53,904 nucleotides of DNA from Clostridiales bacterium UBA6114 (GCA_002423435.1 DIWE01000018.1:1-53904); one strand, 5' to 3'. Shown: positions 7,540 through 16,348, counted from the stretch's first letter. Translations and numbers: made by a program. Notes: generated by a model not told the origin, from the letters alone.

Positions 7540-9051
7540 TTGGAAGGAATTATGATGGGCGCGCAATCCCTGTTCGATCCCTTTGTGCTTGCCGCTCTTT
7601 TTTTTGGCACGCTCTTAGGGCTGACGGTCGGCGCCATACCGGGGATCAATGACTCCATCGCCATGGCCGTCATCATTCCCGTTACTTTCGGCATGAACCC
7701 GTATGTTGCCCTTGCGCTGCTCGTAGGAATTTACGCCGCATCCGCCTGCGGCGGCTCCATCCCTGCAATTTTGGTGGAAATCCCGGGGACCGTTTCCGCG
7801 ATGATGACCTCGAGCGACGGCTACCCGATGACCAAAAAGGGCAAGGGCGGCCTCGCCTTGAGTCTGGCGGTGGAAAGCTCCTTTATCGGCGGGATCTCCA
7901 GCTCGGTGGTGCTTTTATTGTTCGCCCCGGCGTTAGCGCGCCAGGCTTTGAAATTCGGGCCTCCCGAATATTTCATGCTGGCCGTGCTCGGGCTCAGCAC
8001 CGTCATCGGCCTGGCCAGCAATAATATCAGTAAAAACCTGATTTCCATGGCCTTCGGCCTGTGGCTTTCCACCATCGGAATGAGTCCTCAGGCCGGGCTT
8101 GCGCGTTTTACCTTCGGCACCTTTTCACTGATGGAAGGCATCCCGCTTATTCCGAGGATGATCGGCCTGTTCGGCATTACATCCGTTTTAAAACTGGCGG
8201 AAAGCCTGAAAATTTCCGAAACCATCACGAAAGCCCCGGAGATAGAAAAGGTAAGGCTGCTTGACAGGCCCATGGTAAAGCGACTGATTCCAACCTGGAT
8301 AAGATCCAGCGTGATCGGCAATATAATCGGCATTATTCCCGGCGCCGGCATGAGCATGGCAGTGTTTATCGCCTATAATGAAGCGGTAAGGATTTATAAG
8401 AAATTCGCTTTTGGAACCGGCATCCCCGAAGGCGTCGCCGCTCCGGAATCCGCCAACAACGCCGTGGTCGCAAGCTCCATGGTGCCTCTGCTTTCACTGG
8501 GCATTCCCGGGAACAATACCTCCGCCCTCTTTCTGGGAGCCCTGATGATCCAGGGTATACAGGCCGGCCCCACTCTTTTCCGAGACAGGCCGGATATGGC
8601 ATATATGATTATTCTCGCATTTATCGGCGCAAACCTAATCATGCTTCCGATGAGCCTTTACTACTGCAATATACTTGCAAAGCCGGTGCTGCAGCTAAGA
8701 CAGGAGATATTAAGCGCGGTTATTCTCGTTTTATGCCTCACGGGCGCCTTTGCCATAAGCAACAATCTGTTCCATGTGGCAACGGCGGTGGTATTCGGGA
8801 TCATAGGCTACTTCTTCTATAAATTCAAGATCCCCCAGTCGCCCTTGATTCTCGCCTCCATACTGGGAGGCATGATGGAGAGCAATTGGATTCAGTCCAT
8901 GGTATTTGGAGACGGATCACTGCTGATTTTCGTGACCAGACCAATAAGCTTCGTGCTTTTAATCGCATCCGCCCTCTGTTTCGGCATGCCGCTGGTGCGA
9001 AAATACAAAGGCAGCAAAAAAGAGGAGGCTAAGGAAAAAACTAAAGTCTAA
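7540..9051 (+). CDS. tctA: Tripartite tricarboxylate transporter large permease
   Basis: The large permease subunit of about 503 residues, with ten or more hydrophobic segments. The family signatures are the N-terminal GLTVGAIPGIN loop and the mid-protein GIIPGAGMSMAVFIAYNEA, followed by PESANNAV and SLGIPGNNTSALFLGALMIQG. The TTG at 7540 aligns with the Met of the paralog at 51878 and has GGGGGTG eight bases upstream; TTG 7534 and ATG 7552 are alternatives. Transport is ion-coupled and depends on TctC. A bidirectional terminator follows directly, closing the operon that began at the PLP enzymes. Confidence 0.92.
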   Translation: MEGIMMGAQSLFDPFVLAALFFGTLLGLTVGAIPGINDSIAMAVIIPVTFGMNPYVALALLVGIYAASACGGSIPAILVEIPGTVSAMMTSSDGYPMTKKGKGGLALSLAVESSFIGGISSSVVLLLFAPALARQALKFGPPEYFMLAVLGLSTVIGLASNNISKNLISMAFGLWLSTIGMSPQAGLARFTFGTFSLMEGIPLIPRMIGLFGITSVLKLAESLKISETITKAPEIEKVRLLDRPMVKRLIPTWIRSSVIGNIIGIIPGAGMSMAVFIAYNEAVRIYKKFAFGTGIPEGVAAPESANNAVVASSMVPLLSLGIPGNNTSALFLGALMIQGIQAGPTLFRDRPDMAYMIILAFIGANLIMLPMSLYYCNILAKPVLQLRQEILSAVILVLCLTGAFAISNNLFHVATAVVFGIIGYFFYKFKIPQSPLILASILGGMMESNWIQSMVFGDGSLLIFVTRPISFVLLIASALCFGMPLVRKYKGSKKEEAKEKTKV

Positions 9052-9055
9052 AACA

Positions 9056-9104
9056 AAAAGCCGGGGCAGCCAACACCTTTTGGTGTGACTGTCCCGGCTT
9101 TTTT
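9056..9104. terminator. Bidirectional intrinsic terminator between convergent operons
   Basis: AAAAAGCCGGGGCAG pairs with CTGTCCCGGCTTTTT, with an inner ACACC-tttt-GGTGT hairpin. A T-run flanks the stem on the plus strand and an A-run (T-run on minus) on the other side. It serves tctA from the left and the TRAP dctM gene, ending at 9172, from the right. Confidence 0.92.
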
Positions 9105-9171
9105 ATGCACTCTTCTGCAGAAACTCCTTGAAAGCTTTTTTGCACGCGTCACCGGGCGCAGGGCACGCGGG

Positions 9172-10476
9172 TTACCATGCGTACCCGCCGAGCAAAAGGT
9201 TCGGCACACCGAGCGTCAAAGCGGGGAAAACGTTTATCAACACGACAACTGCAATCAGCGCGATCAGATACGGCGTGACCGCCTTTACGCCCCGCTCGAA
9301 GCTGATCCCTCCGATCTTTGAAGCGACAAAGAGCACCGATGCCGTCGGCGGCGTCAGCATGCCGATCATCAGATCGAGCACAAATATGACGCCAAACTGT
9401 ACCATGTTCATGCCCAGCGCCTTTGCTATGGGGAAAAGGATAGGGGTCGCGATCATAATGCCGGAGGTCGGGTTTAAGAATGTCCCCATCGCCAGAAGAA
9501 AAAGGTTGATCAGAAGCAAAATCACCCATGGGCTGGATGAAAACGCGAACATCGCGTTTGCGACCCCCTCAGCAATCTTCTGGTCAGCCAGAACGGTTGA
9601 ATAAATCTTAGCGGCGGACATCATAAGGAAAACCAGCCCGCAGGCACTCATGCCTTCCGCAATCGATTCGAACAGCTCCTTGAGGCTGATCTTCTTATAG
9701 ACAACCTGGTTTAGAAACAACGAGTAGGCGCAGGCGATACAGCCCGTCTCCACCGGCGTTAAAAAGCCGCAGGTAAGCCCTATGATCAAAATGACCGGCG
9801 TTAAAAGCGCCAGAAAGGAATCGGCAAAGGACTTTAAAACCTCCGACAGCGACGCCCTGGGCGCGACATAGTAATTCTTCCTCTTCGCCAGAAAATAGAC
9901 GGTCGCAAACATAAAAAGCGCCATCAATATCCCGACGACCATTCCACCCAGAAACAGCGCTCCGATGGAGGTGCCGGTCGCGACCCCGACGAGAACCATC
10001 GGGTTGCTTGGAGGGAAAACAGGTCCGATTACCGACGACGCCGCGGTGACGCCCACCGCGAAATCGGCGTCGTAGCCTCTATCCTTCATTGCTTTGATCT
10101 CGATCTGCCCGAGCCCCGCCACATCGGCGTTTGCCGAGCCGGACATGCCGGAAAATATCAGGCTGGCAAATACATTGACGTGCCCGAGCCCGCCTCTGAT
10201 ATGGCCGACGCATTTCTCGGCGAACTCAAATATTTTATCCGTTATCCCGACTCCGTTCATGATCTGGCCGCAGACAATAAAAAACGGGACGGCGAGCACT
10301 GTATACGATGTCATCGAAATCGCCATGTTCTGCGCGACCAACGACGGCGCCAGCCTTCCCGTAAAAAGGATATATGCGAGGGAGGTGACTGCCATGGAAA
10401 AACCGATGGGCATCTTAACGCAAATCAGCCCGATGAAAACAATCAGCAGCAGAATTCCATATGTAGGATTAATCAC
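9172..10476 (-). CDS. dctM: TRAP transporter large permease DctM
   Basis: A 434-residue TRAP large permease of the DctM/SiaM family, about twelve transmembrane segments, which carries sodium-coupled carboxylate uptake with DctP and DctQ. Typical segments include SGMSGSANADVAGLGQIEI, TAASSVIGPVFPPSNPMV and LDLMIGMLTPPTASVLF. The GTG start overlaps the dctQ stop by eight bases, so translation is coupled. The gene order on the minus strand is enolase-superfamily dehydratase, dctP, dctQ, dctM, which implies import of an acid sugar that the dehydratase then handles. Confidence 0.92.
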   Translation of the reverse strand: MINPTYGILLLIVFIGLICVKMPIGFSMAVTSLAYILFTGRLAPSLVAQNMAISMTSYTVLAVPFFIVCGQIMNGVGITDKIFEFAEKCVGHIRGGLGHVNVFASLIFSGMSGSANADVAGLGQIEIKAMKDRGYDADFAVGVTAASSVIGPVFPPSNPMVLVGVATGTSIGALFLGGMVVGILMALFMFATVYFLAKRKNYYVAPRASLSEVLKSFADSFLALLTPVILIIGLTCGFLTPVETGCIACAYSLFLNQVVYKKISLKELFESIAEGMSACGLVFLMMSAAKIYSTVLADQKIAEGVANAMFAFSSSPWVILLLINLFLLAMGTFLNPTSGIMIATPILFPIAKALGMNMVQFGVIFVLDLMIGMLTPPTASVLFVASKIGGISFERGVKAVTPYLIALIAVVVLINVFPALTLGVPNLLLGGYAW

Positions 10477-10954
10477 CTTTTTTCACCCCCGTCCGTTTTC
10501 TCATCAGCTTCATAAGGTCTTCCGTAAAAAAACTTGCCATTATGATACAGTTTAACGGGAAGGAAACATACCAAAATGATCGAGGCCAGGACAAAATGGA
10601 GGATACCGTATGCCATTGCCGCTGCGCGAATCCGACTGATGTGTAAAAGACATACAGCAGAAATGAGGTCATGGCAAGATACGTTAATGTACTGAGATAG
10701 AATTGGATTCTGCCGCTCAGCTTATTGTAAAAGTAATCCAGAAATGTATAATTGTATTTCCGAATCGAATAAGATATTGCAAAAAAAGCAAAAACCGACA
10801 GCAACAGGGTAGAGACCTCTTCAATCCATGAAAAACCGCCGCCGAAAAGGTTTCTGTAGATGATTTGGATCAGTGTCAGGATAAAAATAATGACAAACCC
10901 GAAGCTGGAGGCATATTTAGTAAGCCTTTCCAGGAATATATTCAACTTTTTCAT
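10469..10954 (-). CDS. dctQ: TRAP transporter small permease DctQ
   Basis: A 161-residue, four-helix membrane protein matching DctQ in length and topology. FGGGFSWIEEVSTLLLSVFAFFA contains the conserved tryptophan-glutamate pair found in the second helix of the family. The ATG at 10954 is preceded by GGGAGAAAG. It sits 102 bases after dctP and overlaps dctM, so the three TRAP parts are one transcript. Confidence 0.88.
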   Translation of the reverse strand: MKKLNIFLERLTKYASSFGFVIIFILTLIQIIYRNLFGGGFSWIEEVSTLLLSVFAFFAISYSIRKYNYTFLDYFYNKLSGRIQFYLSTLTYLAMTSFLLYVFYTSVGFAQRQWHTVSSILSWPRSFWYVSFPLNCIIMASFFTEDLMKLMRKRTGVKKGD

Positions 10955-11056
10955 TGCTTTCTCCCGTTTTCAATTAAACCCGACTGATTCCGTCTGCCTT
11001 GATGAAACGGACGGACATCGACTCTTTTTTAAATTGGACCTGCATGGATCTGCCGT

Positions 11057-12151
11057 TTAGTACTTTTCTCCGAGTTCGGTGATCTTATCCCAGACCGCCT
11101 GATTCCAAATATCCGTTTTCTGCAGGCCCTCGATCGCCTTTTCCCTGAACTCGTCGAGCTTCATCTCGGAGGCCGGGATCACATTCATGCCCTTGCTCTT
11201 TAAATCCTCGATCAACTTCTCTTCGATATCCTCGGTATCCCGATTGTAGCCGTCGCAGGCCTCGTCGGCGACCTGTGTGAACAGCTCCCTGTCGGCATCG
11301 TTTAAGGAATCCCAGAAGGTACCGTTGGTGATGTAGTGGCGCACAGGATAGTAATGCCTTGTGAGCATTAAGTATTTCTGGACCTCGTTGAAGCTGTAGG
11401 AGCTGATAAACTCAATCGGATTTTCCTGAGCGTTTACAACGCCGGTCTGCAACGCCCCATACAGCTCGGCGAGCGCGATGTTGGTGACATCCGGAAGAAT
11501 TGCTTTCCACGCGTTTACAATAACGATGTTGGAGGATGTGCGGAGCTTGATTCCGTTCATGTCTGCAAGGCTGTAAACAGGCTTGTTGGCTGTCAGGCAG
11601 CGCGCCCCCTCAAGCTCCATCGTATCATGGTTTACCATGACGATATTGTATTTATCGCGTGCCCTTTTGGCAATCTCGTCCCGGTAATAGAGCCAGAAAT
11701 CCCGGCAGTGCTCTTTACTCTTGAACGCGAACGGGATGCCCGAGACTCCGACGATATCATCGGCGACGGAGGATATGACGGCCTCGCCGCCCAGGAGGAT
11801 CTGGATGCTGTTTTCGGAAATCGCGGTCGAGGCGTCCTCATCGCCCAGGCCGAGCTGGCCTTCCAGATAACGGTCGATTTTATACCTGCCGCCGGAGCGT
11901 TTTTCGAGCTCGTCGCAGAAAAATTTGTTCCAGGTCAAAACCGGCTCGGTTGAGTTCGTGTAAACAACCTTGAACTGAATCTCGCTGCAGGGGTTGTCCT
12001 GAGTCCCGGATACCGGGGCCGAAGCGGAAGGCGTTATGGGAGCCTCCTGAGTAGATCCACCAGCCCCGGGGGTTTTTAAGCTGGTTGTGCCGCATCCGAA
12101 AAGCAGGGCGGCGATCAACAAAACTGCGCAGAATAAAGCGATCTTCTTCAT
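11057..12151 (-). CDS. dctP: TRAP transporter substrate-binding lipoprotein DctP
   Basis: A 364-residue solute-binding protein of the DctP family. I chose the ATG at 12151 over the upstream TTG because AGAAAGGGG lies just before it and it begins the signal KKIALFCAVLL directly. The lipobox is LFGC. The conserved ligand-binding region is seen in GIKLRTSSNIVIVNAW and in LYGALQTGVVNAQENP. The ligand is unknown; the adjacent galactonate-dehydratase-like gene and LacI regulator suggest a hexonate or uronate. Confidence 0.9.
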   Translation of the reverse strand: MKKIALFCAVLLIAALLFGCGTTSLKTPGAGGSTQEAPITPSASAPVSGTQDNPCSEIQFKVVYTNSTEPVLTWNKFFCDELEKRSGGRYKIDRYLEGQLGLGDEDASTAISENSIQILLGGEAVISSVADDIVGVSGIPFAFKSKEHCRDFWLYYRDEIAKRARDKYNIVMVNHDTMELEGARCLTANKPVYSLADMNGIKLRTSSNIVIVNAWKAILPDVTNIALAELYGALQTGVVNAQENPIEFISSYSFNEVQKYLMLTRHYYPVRHYITNGTFWDSLNDADRELFTQVADEACDGYNRDTEDIEEKLIEDLKSKGMNVIPASEMKLDEFREKAIEGLQKTDIWNQAVWDKITELGEKY

Positions 12152-12192
12152 TTTTTTCCCCTTTCTCAAACCGATCTAAAAATTTTTTGTCA

Positions 12193-13338
12193 TCAATCGT
12201 CGTAAACCGATCCGTCAATATGCAGACGAGTTATCATCGGGCGGGGCCTATACGGCAGGCGTTCGGATGCGTCGGGCAAAAGCTCGATACCAAGCCCCGG
12301 GCCGTCCGGGATGATCAGGAAGGGCCCCTCCCTTTTGATCTGGGTACTGGTTAAGTCCTGATACATCGGGAATCCCGGGTCTCTCGGCAGTTCCTGGATC
12401 GTGAAGTTTGATATGCAGGCATCGAGCTGGAGGCTCGCCGCCGTTATGACGTTGCTCGTTCCCTGCGGGCTGTGCGGAATGATTCCAACGCCGTTTGCCT
12501 CGGCAAGCGCCGCGATCTTTTTAGCGCCGGAGATACCGCCGCATATTCCGAGGCTCGGGCGCGCATAATCCACTGCGTCCCTCCTTAAGAGCATCTGGAA
12601 TTCCTGTACGGTATGCAGTCTTTCACCGGTCGCGAGCGGTATATTGATCTGCGACGTGATATGCGCCATCGAATCAAAGTTGTCAGGAATGGTCGGGTCC
12701 TCAATATACATCGGATGAAACTGCTCGATTTCCCATGCAAGATCGATCGCCTCGGCGGGCTTCATGCGCCTGTGCAGCTCCAGGCAAAGGTCGACCCCGC
12801 TGCCGACCGCCTCGCGGAAGCTTCCGATCCTCTCGACCGCTCTTTCAAGCTTTTGGGCATATGTTTCAAAATACGCCTCTTCCCTCACGACATCCATGAA
12901 CGGGCTTAAATGCCCGACGGCGGAATATCCGGCCGCTTTCGCCTCCCGGCAGCCCTGCACCAGCTTTTCGAGACTGTCCCCCTTCACATGGATATAACAT
13001 CTGGCCTTGTTTCTCGTCTGTCCGCCGAGCAGCTTATGTACGGGGACATTATAGTATTTTCCGGCGATATCCCAGAGGGCGATGTCGATGGCGCTGATCG
13101 CGCCCATCATGGCGGCACCCCTGAAATGGTAACACCTGTACATATACTGCCAGATATGCTCGATATCCAGAGGATCCATGCCGATCAGCTGGCTGCGGAA
13201 GGCGTCCACCACCTTCCCGGACGCCTCGATAAGCCCCCAGGCGCCGCTTTCGCCTAACCCAACCAAGCCTTCATCCGTATACACCTGGACATACATGAAA
13301 TAGTCCACAAAGACGGTTTTAATATCGGTTATTTTCAT
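12193..13338 (-). CDS. Enolase-superfamily acid-sugar dehydratase (galactonate-dehydratase-like)
   Basis: A 381-residue mandelate racemase/muconate lactonizing enzyme relative. An N-terminal capping domain (1-110) is followed by a beta-alpha barrel. Aligned Mg2+ ligands are Glu187 (CLELH), Glu213 (YIEDP) and Glu239 (TGER). Acid/base histidines are His189 and His289 (IIPHSPQG), the pattern of D-galactonate, D-mannonate or gluconate dehydratases rather than true racemases. The first ligand is Glu, where DgoD has Asp, so substrate assignment is open. It leads a TRAP operon, begins 42 bases upstream of dctP, and is under apparent LacI control. Its mRNA has a long, structured leader. Confidence 0.85.
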   Translation of the reverse strand: MKITDIKTVFVDYFMYVQVYTDEGLVGLGESGAWGLIEASGKVVDAFRSQLIGMDPLDIEHIWQYMYRCYHFRGAAMMGAISAIDIALWDIAGKYYNVPVHKLLGGQTRNKARCYIHVKGDSLEKLVQGCREAKAAGYSAVGHLSPFMDVVREEAYFETYAQKLERAVERIGSFREAVGSGVDLCLELHRRMKPAEAIDLAWEIEQFHPMYIEDPTIPDNFDSMAHITSQINIPLATGERLHTVQEFQMLLRRDAVDYARPSLGICGGISGAKKIAALAEANGVGIIPHSPQGTSNVITAASLQLDACISNFTIQELPRDPGFPMYQDLTSTQIKREGPFLIIPDGPGLGIELLPDASERLPYRPRPMITRLHIDGSVYDD

Positions 13339-13373
13339 TTTTGAACCTCACATTTAGCATAATGATGTCTGCC

Positions 13374-13417
13374 GAACAAGCCGATCAATCGGTCTGTTCG
13401 CGCGGCTTTGGCCGCGC
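13374..13417 (-). other. Two adjacent leader hairpins upstream of the dehydratase gene
   Basis: GCGCGGC-tttg-GCCGCGC (13400-13417) is a perfect seven-base-pair hairpin. Next to it, 13374-13399 folds GAACA..TGTTC around CCGAT..ATCGG with one mismatch and one wobble. Both lie in the RNA leader between a small open frame (13445-13528) and the ATG at 13338. No U-run follows. Their role could be RNA stability or attenuation linked to the small frame. Confidence 0.45.
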
Positions 13418-13444
13418 ACAGCTTGGGAATGTTATTAAAGTGAT

Positions 13445-13528
13445 CTATGCGGAATCAAAATAGGGGGTTTTAAGAATGCTATTGCGGCAGACTGTAAATC
13501 GCCCTTTGAAATTGGACAAAACGTGCAT
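13445..13528 (-). CDS. Putative 27-residue leader peptide
   Basis: A short frame beginning MHVLSNF and ending PYFDSA, preceded at six bases by the very strong site GGAAGGAGGG (13535-13545 region on minus). It sits between the LacI operator/promoter region and the dehydratase gene, followed by two hairpins. The peptide shows no run of a single amino acid that would mark classical attenuation and resembles nothing I know. The strength of the ribosome binding site is the main reason to report it. Confidence 0.35.
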   Translation of the reverse strand: MHVLSNFKGRFTVCRNSILKTPYFDSA

Positions 13529-13659
13529 ATCTTTCCCTCCTTCCCGTTTGATAAATCCCTTTTATCCGCTCTGTTTCATTTTTCAGGTATTCATTTAGCC
13601 ATTTAACCCGTTAAAAATGTCCTGTCCCGCATGTCGGGCTGCAGGCCATGCTTATTTGC

Positions 13660-13750
13660 GAAAGCGCTTCCATATCGATCAAAAAATTGTAGGGTATTCC
13701 CACCTGTTTTATAATTACCGCATCCCATTATGTAAGCGCTTACATAATGG
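13660..13750 (-). promoter_or_regulatory. LacI-type operators and candidate promoter of the dehydratase/TRAP operon
   Basis: A perfect 26-bp palindrome lies at 13725-13750 with half-site CCATTATGTAAGC; its AAGCGCTT core is typical of LacI/GalR operators. A second copy of the core, GAAAGCGCTTCC, lies at 13660-13671, 72 bases away centre to centre; it also fits a catabolite-responsive element. On the minus strand TTACAT (13730-13735), a 16-base spacer and TATAAA (13708-13713) could be the promoter, with the palindrome covering its -35. The palindrome begins ten bases upstream of the lacI stop at 13760, in the lacI 3' flank. The rest of the 420-base gap from 13339 holds the leader features listed separately. 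Confidence 0.7.
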
Positions 13751-13759
13751 CCATAAAAA

Positions 13760-14779
13760 TTATCTGGGAGGACAGCACGACCGCCGCACGATCAGCTTGC
13801 AGTCGAGCATTTCGGATTTTGGCGGATTATTGGCGCCACCCTTTTTCGGTTTGATCAGGTCGAGCACCTTTTCCGCGATCAGACGCCCCTTATAGAAGCT
13901 CGACTGCCTGATGGTCGTAAGCGGCGGAGAGAGCAGGCTCGCGATTTTCCCGTCGTCAAAGCCGACGACGGACAAATCCTCCGGGATCGAAACTCCCTTT
14001 TCCCCGGCCGCCTTGTAAACGCCGGCCGCCATATCGTCGTTATAGGTGAAAACGGCCGTCGGACGAGGCCGCATTTCAAGAAGCTCAAGCGCCGCCTTAT
14101 ACCCGTCCTCTTCAAACGTCCCCTCGCAGGGTTTAACAAGTGCGTCGTCGAAGGCGACCCCGGCGCTTTTAAGCGCGAGCTTATAGCCGGCAAGCCGGTT
14201 TGTACTGGGCGGGAAGTTTCTGGGGCCGTTGAGCATCGCGATTTTCCTGTGGCCCAGCTTTATCAGATAGTCAATGGCGTCGAACGCGCCCCTTTTATTG
14301 TCGATATATACCCTCAGGCATTTGTCGTTTTCATTGATTGCATCGCCTAAAAATCCGATCGGGGTGTCGTTATCCATGATCTCCTTCCACAGCTCCGTGT
14401 CGCGTGTCTGGCTGATAAAGATGATCCCGTCGATTCTTTTTTGCTTATAAAGCGTTATACAGTTTGAATCCACCGACCCGATATCGAGCAATACGCTATA
14501 ACCGTTTTCATTGACATAATCAATAATGCCTGCAAGCGATTCCGAAAGAATCCCCCTCATAAAAAAGTTTTTGGGAGACAGAGCGGATACCACCCCGATG
14601 GCATTGGACTGCTTGGTAGTGATCTGCCTTGCGGCGGCATTGGGATAGTAACCCTCCATGGCCGCCTCGATTTTGACTCTCGCTTTGTCGCTTACATAGC
14701 CGTTGTTGTTCAAGGCCCTTGAAACAGTGGCAATCGATACGCCGGCTTCCCGGGCAACGTCATAAATTGTTTTGTGCAT
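13760..14779 (-). CDS. LacI/GalR-family transcriptional regulator
   Basis: A 339-residue LacI-family repressor. The helix-turn-helix and hinge occupy residues 1-60 (TIYDVAREAGVSIATVSRAL, then NNNGYVSDKAR), and the ligand domain runs from about 60 to the end, with GFDD near residue 275. It lies directly upstream of the dehydratase/TRAP operon on the same strand, and a matching operator overlaps its own transcription start. It most likely represses both, and is relieved by the imported acid sugar or a breakdown product. Confidence 0.92.
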   Translation of the reverse strand: MHKTIYDVAREAGVSIATVSRALNNNGYVSDKARVKIEAAMEGYYPNAAARQITTKQSNAIGVVSALSPKNFFMRGILSESLAGIIDYVNENGYSVLLDIGSVDSNCITLYKQKRIDGIIFISQTRDTELWKEIMDNDTPIGFLGDAINENDKCLRVYIDNKRGAFDAIDYLIKLGHRKIAMLNGPRNFPPSTNRLAGYKLALKSAGVAFDDALVKPCEGTFEEDGYKAALELLEMRPRPTAVFTYNDDMAAGVYKAAGEKGVSIPEDLSVVGFDDGKIASLLSPPLTTIRQSSFYKGRLIAEKVLDLIKPKKGGANNPPKSEMLDCKLIVRRSCCPPR

Positions 14780-14801
14780 AGGCTCAACAACACCTTCCCC
14801 G

Positions 14802-14856
14802 ATTATGGAAGCGGTTACATCTTCTATATTATACCATGTTTATTTCAGATAGTCAA
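14802..14856 (-). promoter_or_regulatory. lacI promoter with overlapping autoregulatory operator
   Basis: On the minus strand TTGACT (14851-14856), 17 bases and TATAAT (14828-14833) form a near-consensus promoter starting near 14821. Immediately downstream, ATTATGGAAGCGGTTACAT (14802-14820) matches the large palindrome at 13725-13750 in most positions, with ATTATG-AAGC and TTACAT kept. A repressor bound here would block its own start site. Confidence 0.72.
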
Positions 14857-14960
14857 TACGGTTTTATGGTTTTTCCGCGTACGCCCGCGCGAAGGACGGG
14901 GCCGCCGCTTTTCGAGCATGGAAGGCGGCAGCCCGGTTTCGGTTTTGCGGCGCCCGTTTC

Positions 14961-16067
14961 CTAGGTCACACCGACGCTCAAGTCGTAAATACTGTCGTCG
15001 CAGCCGCGCCCGACGATCGTTATATTCATATAATTGCAGTCGTGCAGCAAATCGATATCTTCCGAACAGGTCCCGTCCTTCCTGAGAATCCGGACGACCG
15101 GACGAAGCGTGTTTTCCGGAAGGCTTTTGACGACAAGGGCGGTCTGCCCGTCGCTCAGGATAACGAAAGTACCCGCAGGATAGGCCGCCACGCTTTTGAG
15201 GAACGCATCCAGAATCTCATAGTCAAAATGGATTTCCGAGTTTGCCATCATGTATTCGACGGCTTCGCCGGGGAAGCAGGCTTTCCGGTAGGGGCGGTTG
15301 GAGGTCAGGGCGTCGTAGACGTCCGCCACGGCCAGTATCCGCCCGTACAGCGGAATAATCCTTCCTTTTAATCTTTTCGGATACCCGGTGCCGTCAAATT
15401 TCTCATGGTGGCTTTCCACCCCGCTTAAGACCGACATAGGGAAAATTTTTCTTTTCTCAAGCTGTTCGCAGGCAGTTCTCGGATGTTCCTTTATAATCGC
15501 GAATTCTTCTTCCGACAGCGGGCCCGGCTTATTTAAGAGGGTTACGTCTATTTTCATTTTGCCGATGTCGTGCAAAAGCGCGCTTGCCGCAAGCTCGCTT
15601 AAAACCTGCTGGCTGTATCCGAGCCGGAGCCCGATCGTGATGCCTAAAACGGCGACGCTTAGGGAATGGCAGTAGGTGTAATCGTCATAACCTTTTAAAT
15701 CGGATAGGTTGATCAATATCTCATCGTTAAACAGAATGTTTTCAACCAATTGCCGTGAAAGGTCCTCGATCGTTTTCAGGGCGTTGTCCGTTATCAGCGT
15801 TGAGCGGGAAAAGTCCTCGAAAATCCTCTTGACGTTTGTAAGAACGTTTCTCTTGAGCTCCTTATCGACGACATCCCTGACGACAATGTCGTCAAACAGC
15901 TTGCTCTCAACGTAAATACCCGAAACGTTCAGATCGCGGATCCGTTTAATAAACCCGTCGGTCAGCATCTGGCCTCTGCTCAGAAGTGGTAGGGTACCAA
16001 CACCAATATCAATGTCATTTGCCAGCACCATACCTGCACGTAAATGCTCGGTAGGGATGAAGATCAT
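14961..16067 (-). CDS. HD-GYP domain protein, probable cyclic-di-GMP phosphodiesterase
   Basis: A 368-residue protein with an N-terminal DUF3391-like segment (1-60), a helical linker, and an HD-GYP domain at about 125-310. The hydrolase motifs are present: HDIGK at 166-170 and HHEKFDGTGYP at 220-230, the full GYP signature. A C-terminal region of about 70 residues follows. Such proteins degrade cyclic-di-GMP and have no membrane or receiver domain here, so this one acts in the cytoplasm. It is transcribed alone; an extended -10 promoter lies about 130 bases upstream. Confidence 0.9.
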   Translation of the reverse strand: MIFIPTEHLRAGMVLANDIDIGVGTLPLLSRGQMLTDGFIKRIRDLNVSGIYVESKLFDDIVVRDVVDKELKRNVLTNVKRIFEDFSRSTLITDNALKTIEDLSRQLVENILFNDEILINLSDLKGYDDYTYCHSLSVAVLGITIGLRLGYSQQVLSELAASALLHDIGKMKIDVTLLNKPGPLSEEEFAIIKEHPRTACEQLEKRKIFPMSVLSGVESHHEKFDGTGYPKRLKGRIIPLYGRILAVADVYDALTSNRPYRKACFPGEAVEYMMANSEIHFDYEILDAFLKSVAAYPAGTFVILSDGQTALVVKSLPENTLRPVVRILRKDGTCSEDIDLLHDCNYMNITIVGRGCDDSIYDLSVGVT

Positions 16068-16198
16068 GTCTGATACCTCCGTATTCTTTTAACCGCTGCT
16101 TAGAAAACACGGCAACGGCAGGCGCTTCTCCCCTTAAAACCTGCGGTTGTTTTTCGCAAAATCGCCGCATTTTTCCGCAACGTTACATTATCTTTTCC

Positions 16199-16207
16199 AT
16201 TATAGCA
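16199..16207 (-). promoter_or_regulatory. Extended -10 promoter of the HD-GYP gene
   Basis: TGCTATAAT on the minus strand is an exact extended -10 (TGnTATAAT). The -35 position carries no good match, which extended -10 promoters tolerate. The leader would be about 125 bases. Confidence 0.5.
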
Positions 16208-16291
16208 TATTCGACAAATTTCTGGATAATTTTTGCTTTTTATTTTATCTTTTTTTATCGGATGTTTCCGGCACAGGGAGCCCGTACAGAC

Positions 16292-16332
16292 AAAAACAGT
16301 TTTCCATTTATCTCCATGGGAAAACTGTTTTG
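16292..16332. terminator. Terminator-like hairpin in the divergent HD-GYP/ACT-MBL interval
   Basis: AAAACAGTTTTCCAT pairs with ATGG(G)AAAACTGTTTT, 15 base pairs with one bulged G and an eight-base loop, with A and T flanks on both sides. It lies between two divergent promoters, where a terminator is not obviously needed; it may insulate them. The surrounding gap (16068-16427) otherwise holds only the two promoters. Confidence 0.5.
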
Positions 16333-16348
16333 CGCGAAACCGCCGCCC

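Noticed and set aside
13364..13380. GTCTGCCGAACAA shared with the region near 31308-31330 as a common operator
   Set aside because: A 13-base match is expected several times by chance in a window of this size, and the two sites have no shared positional context.
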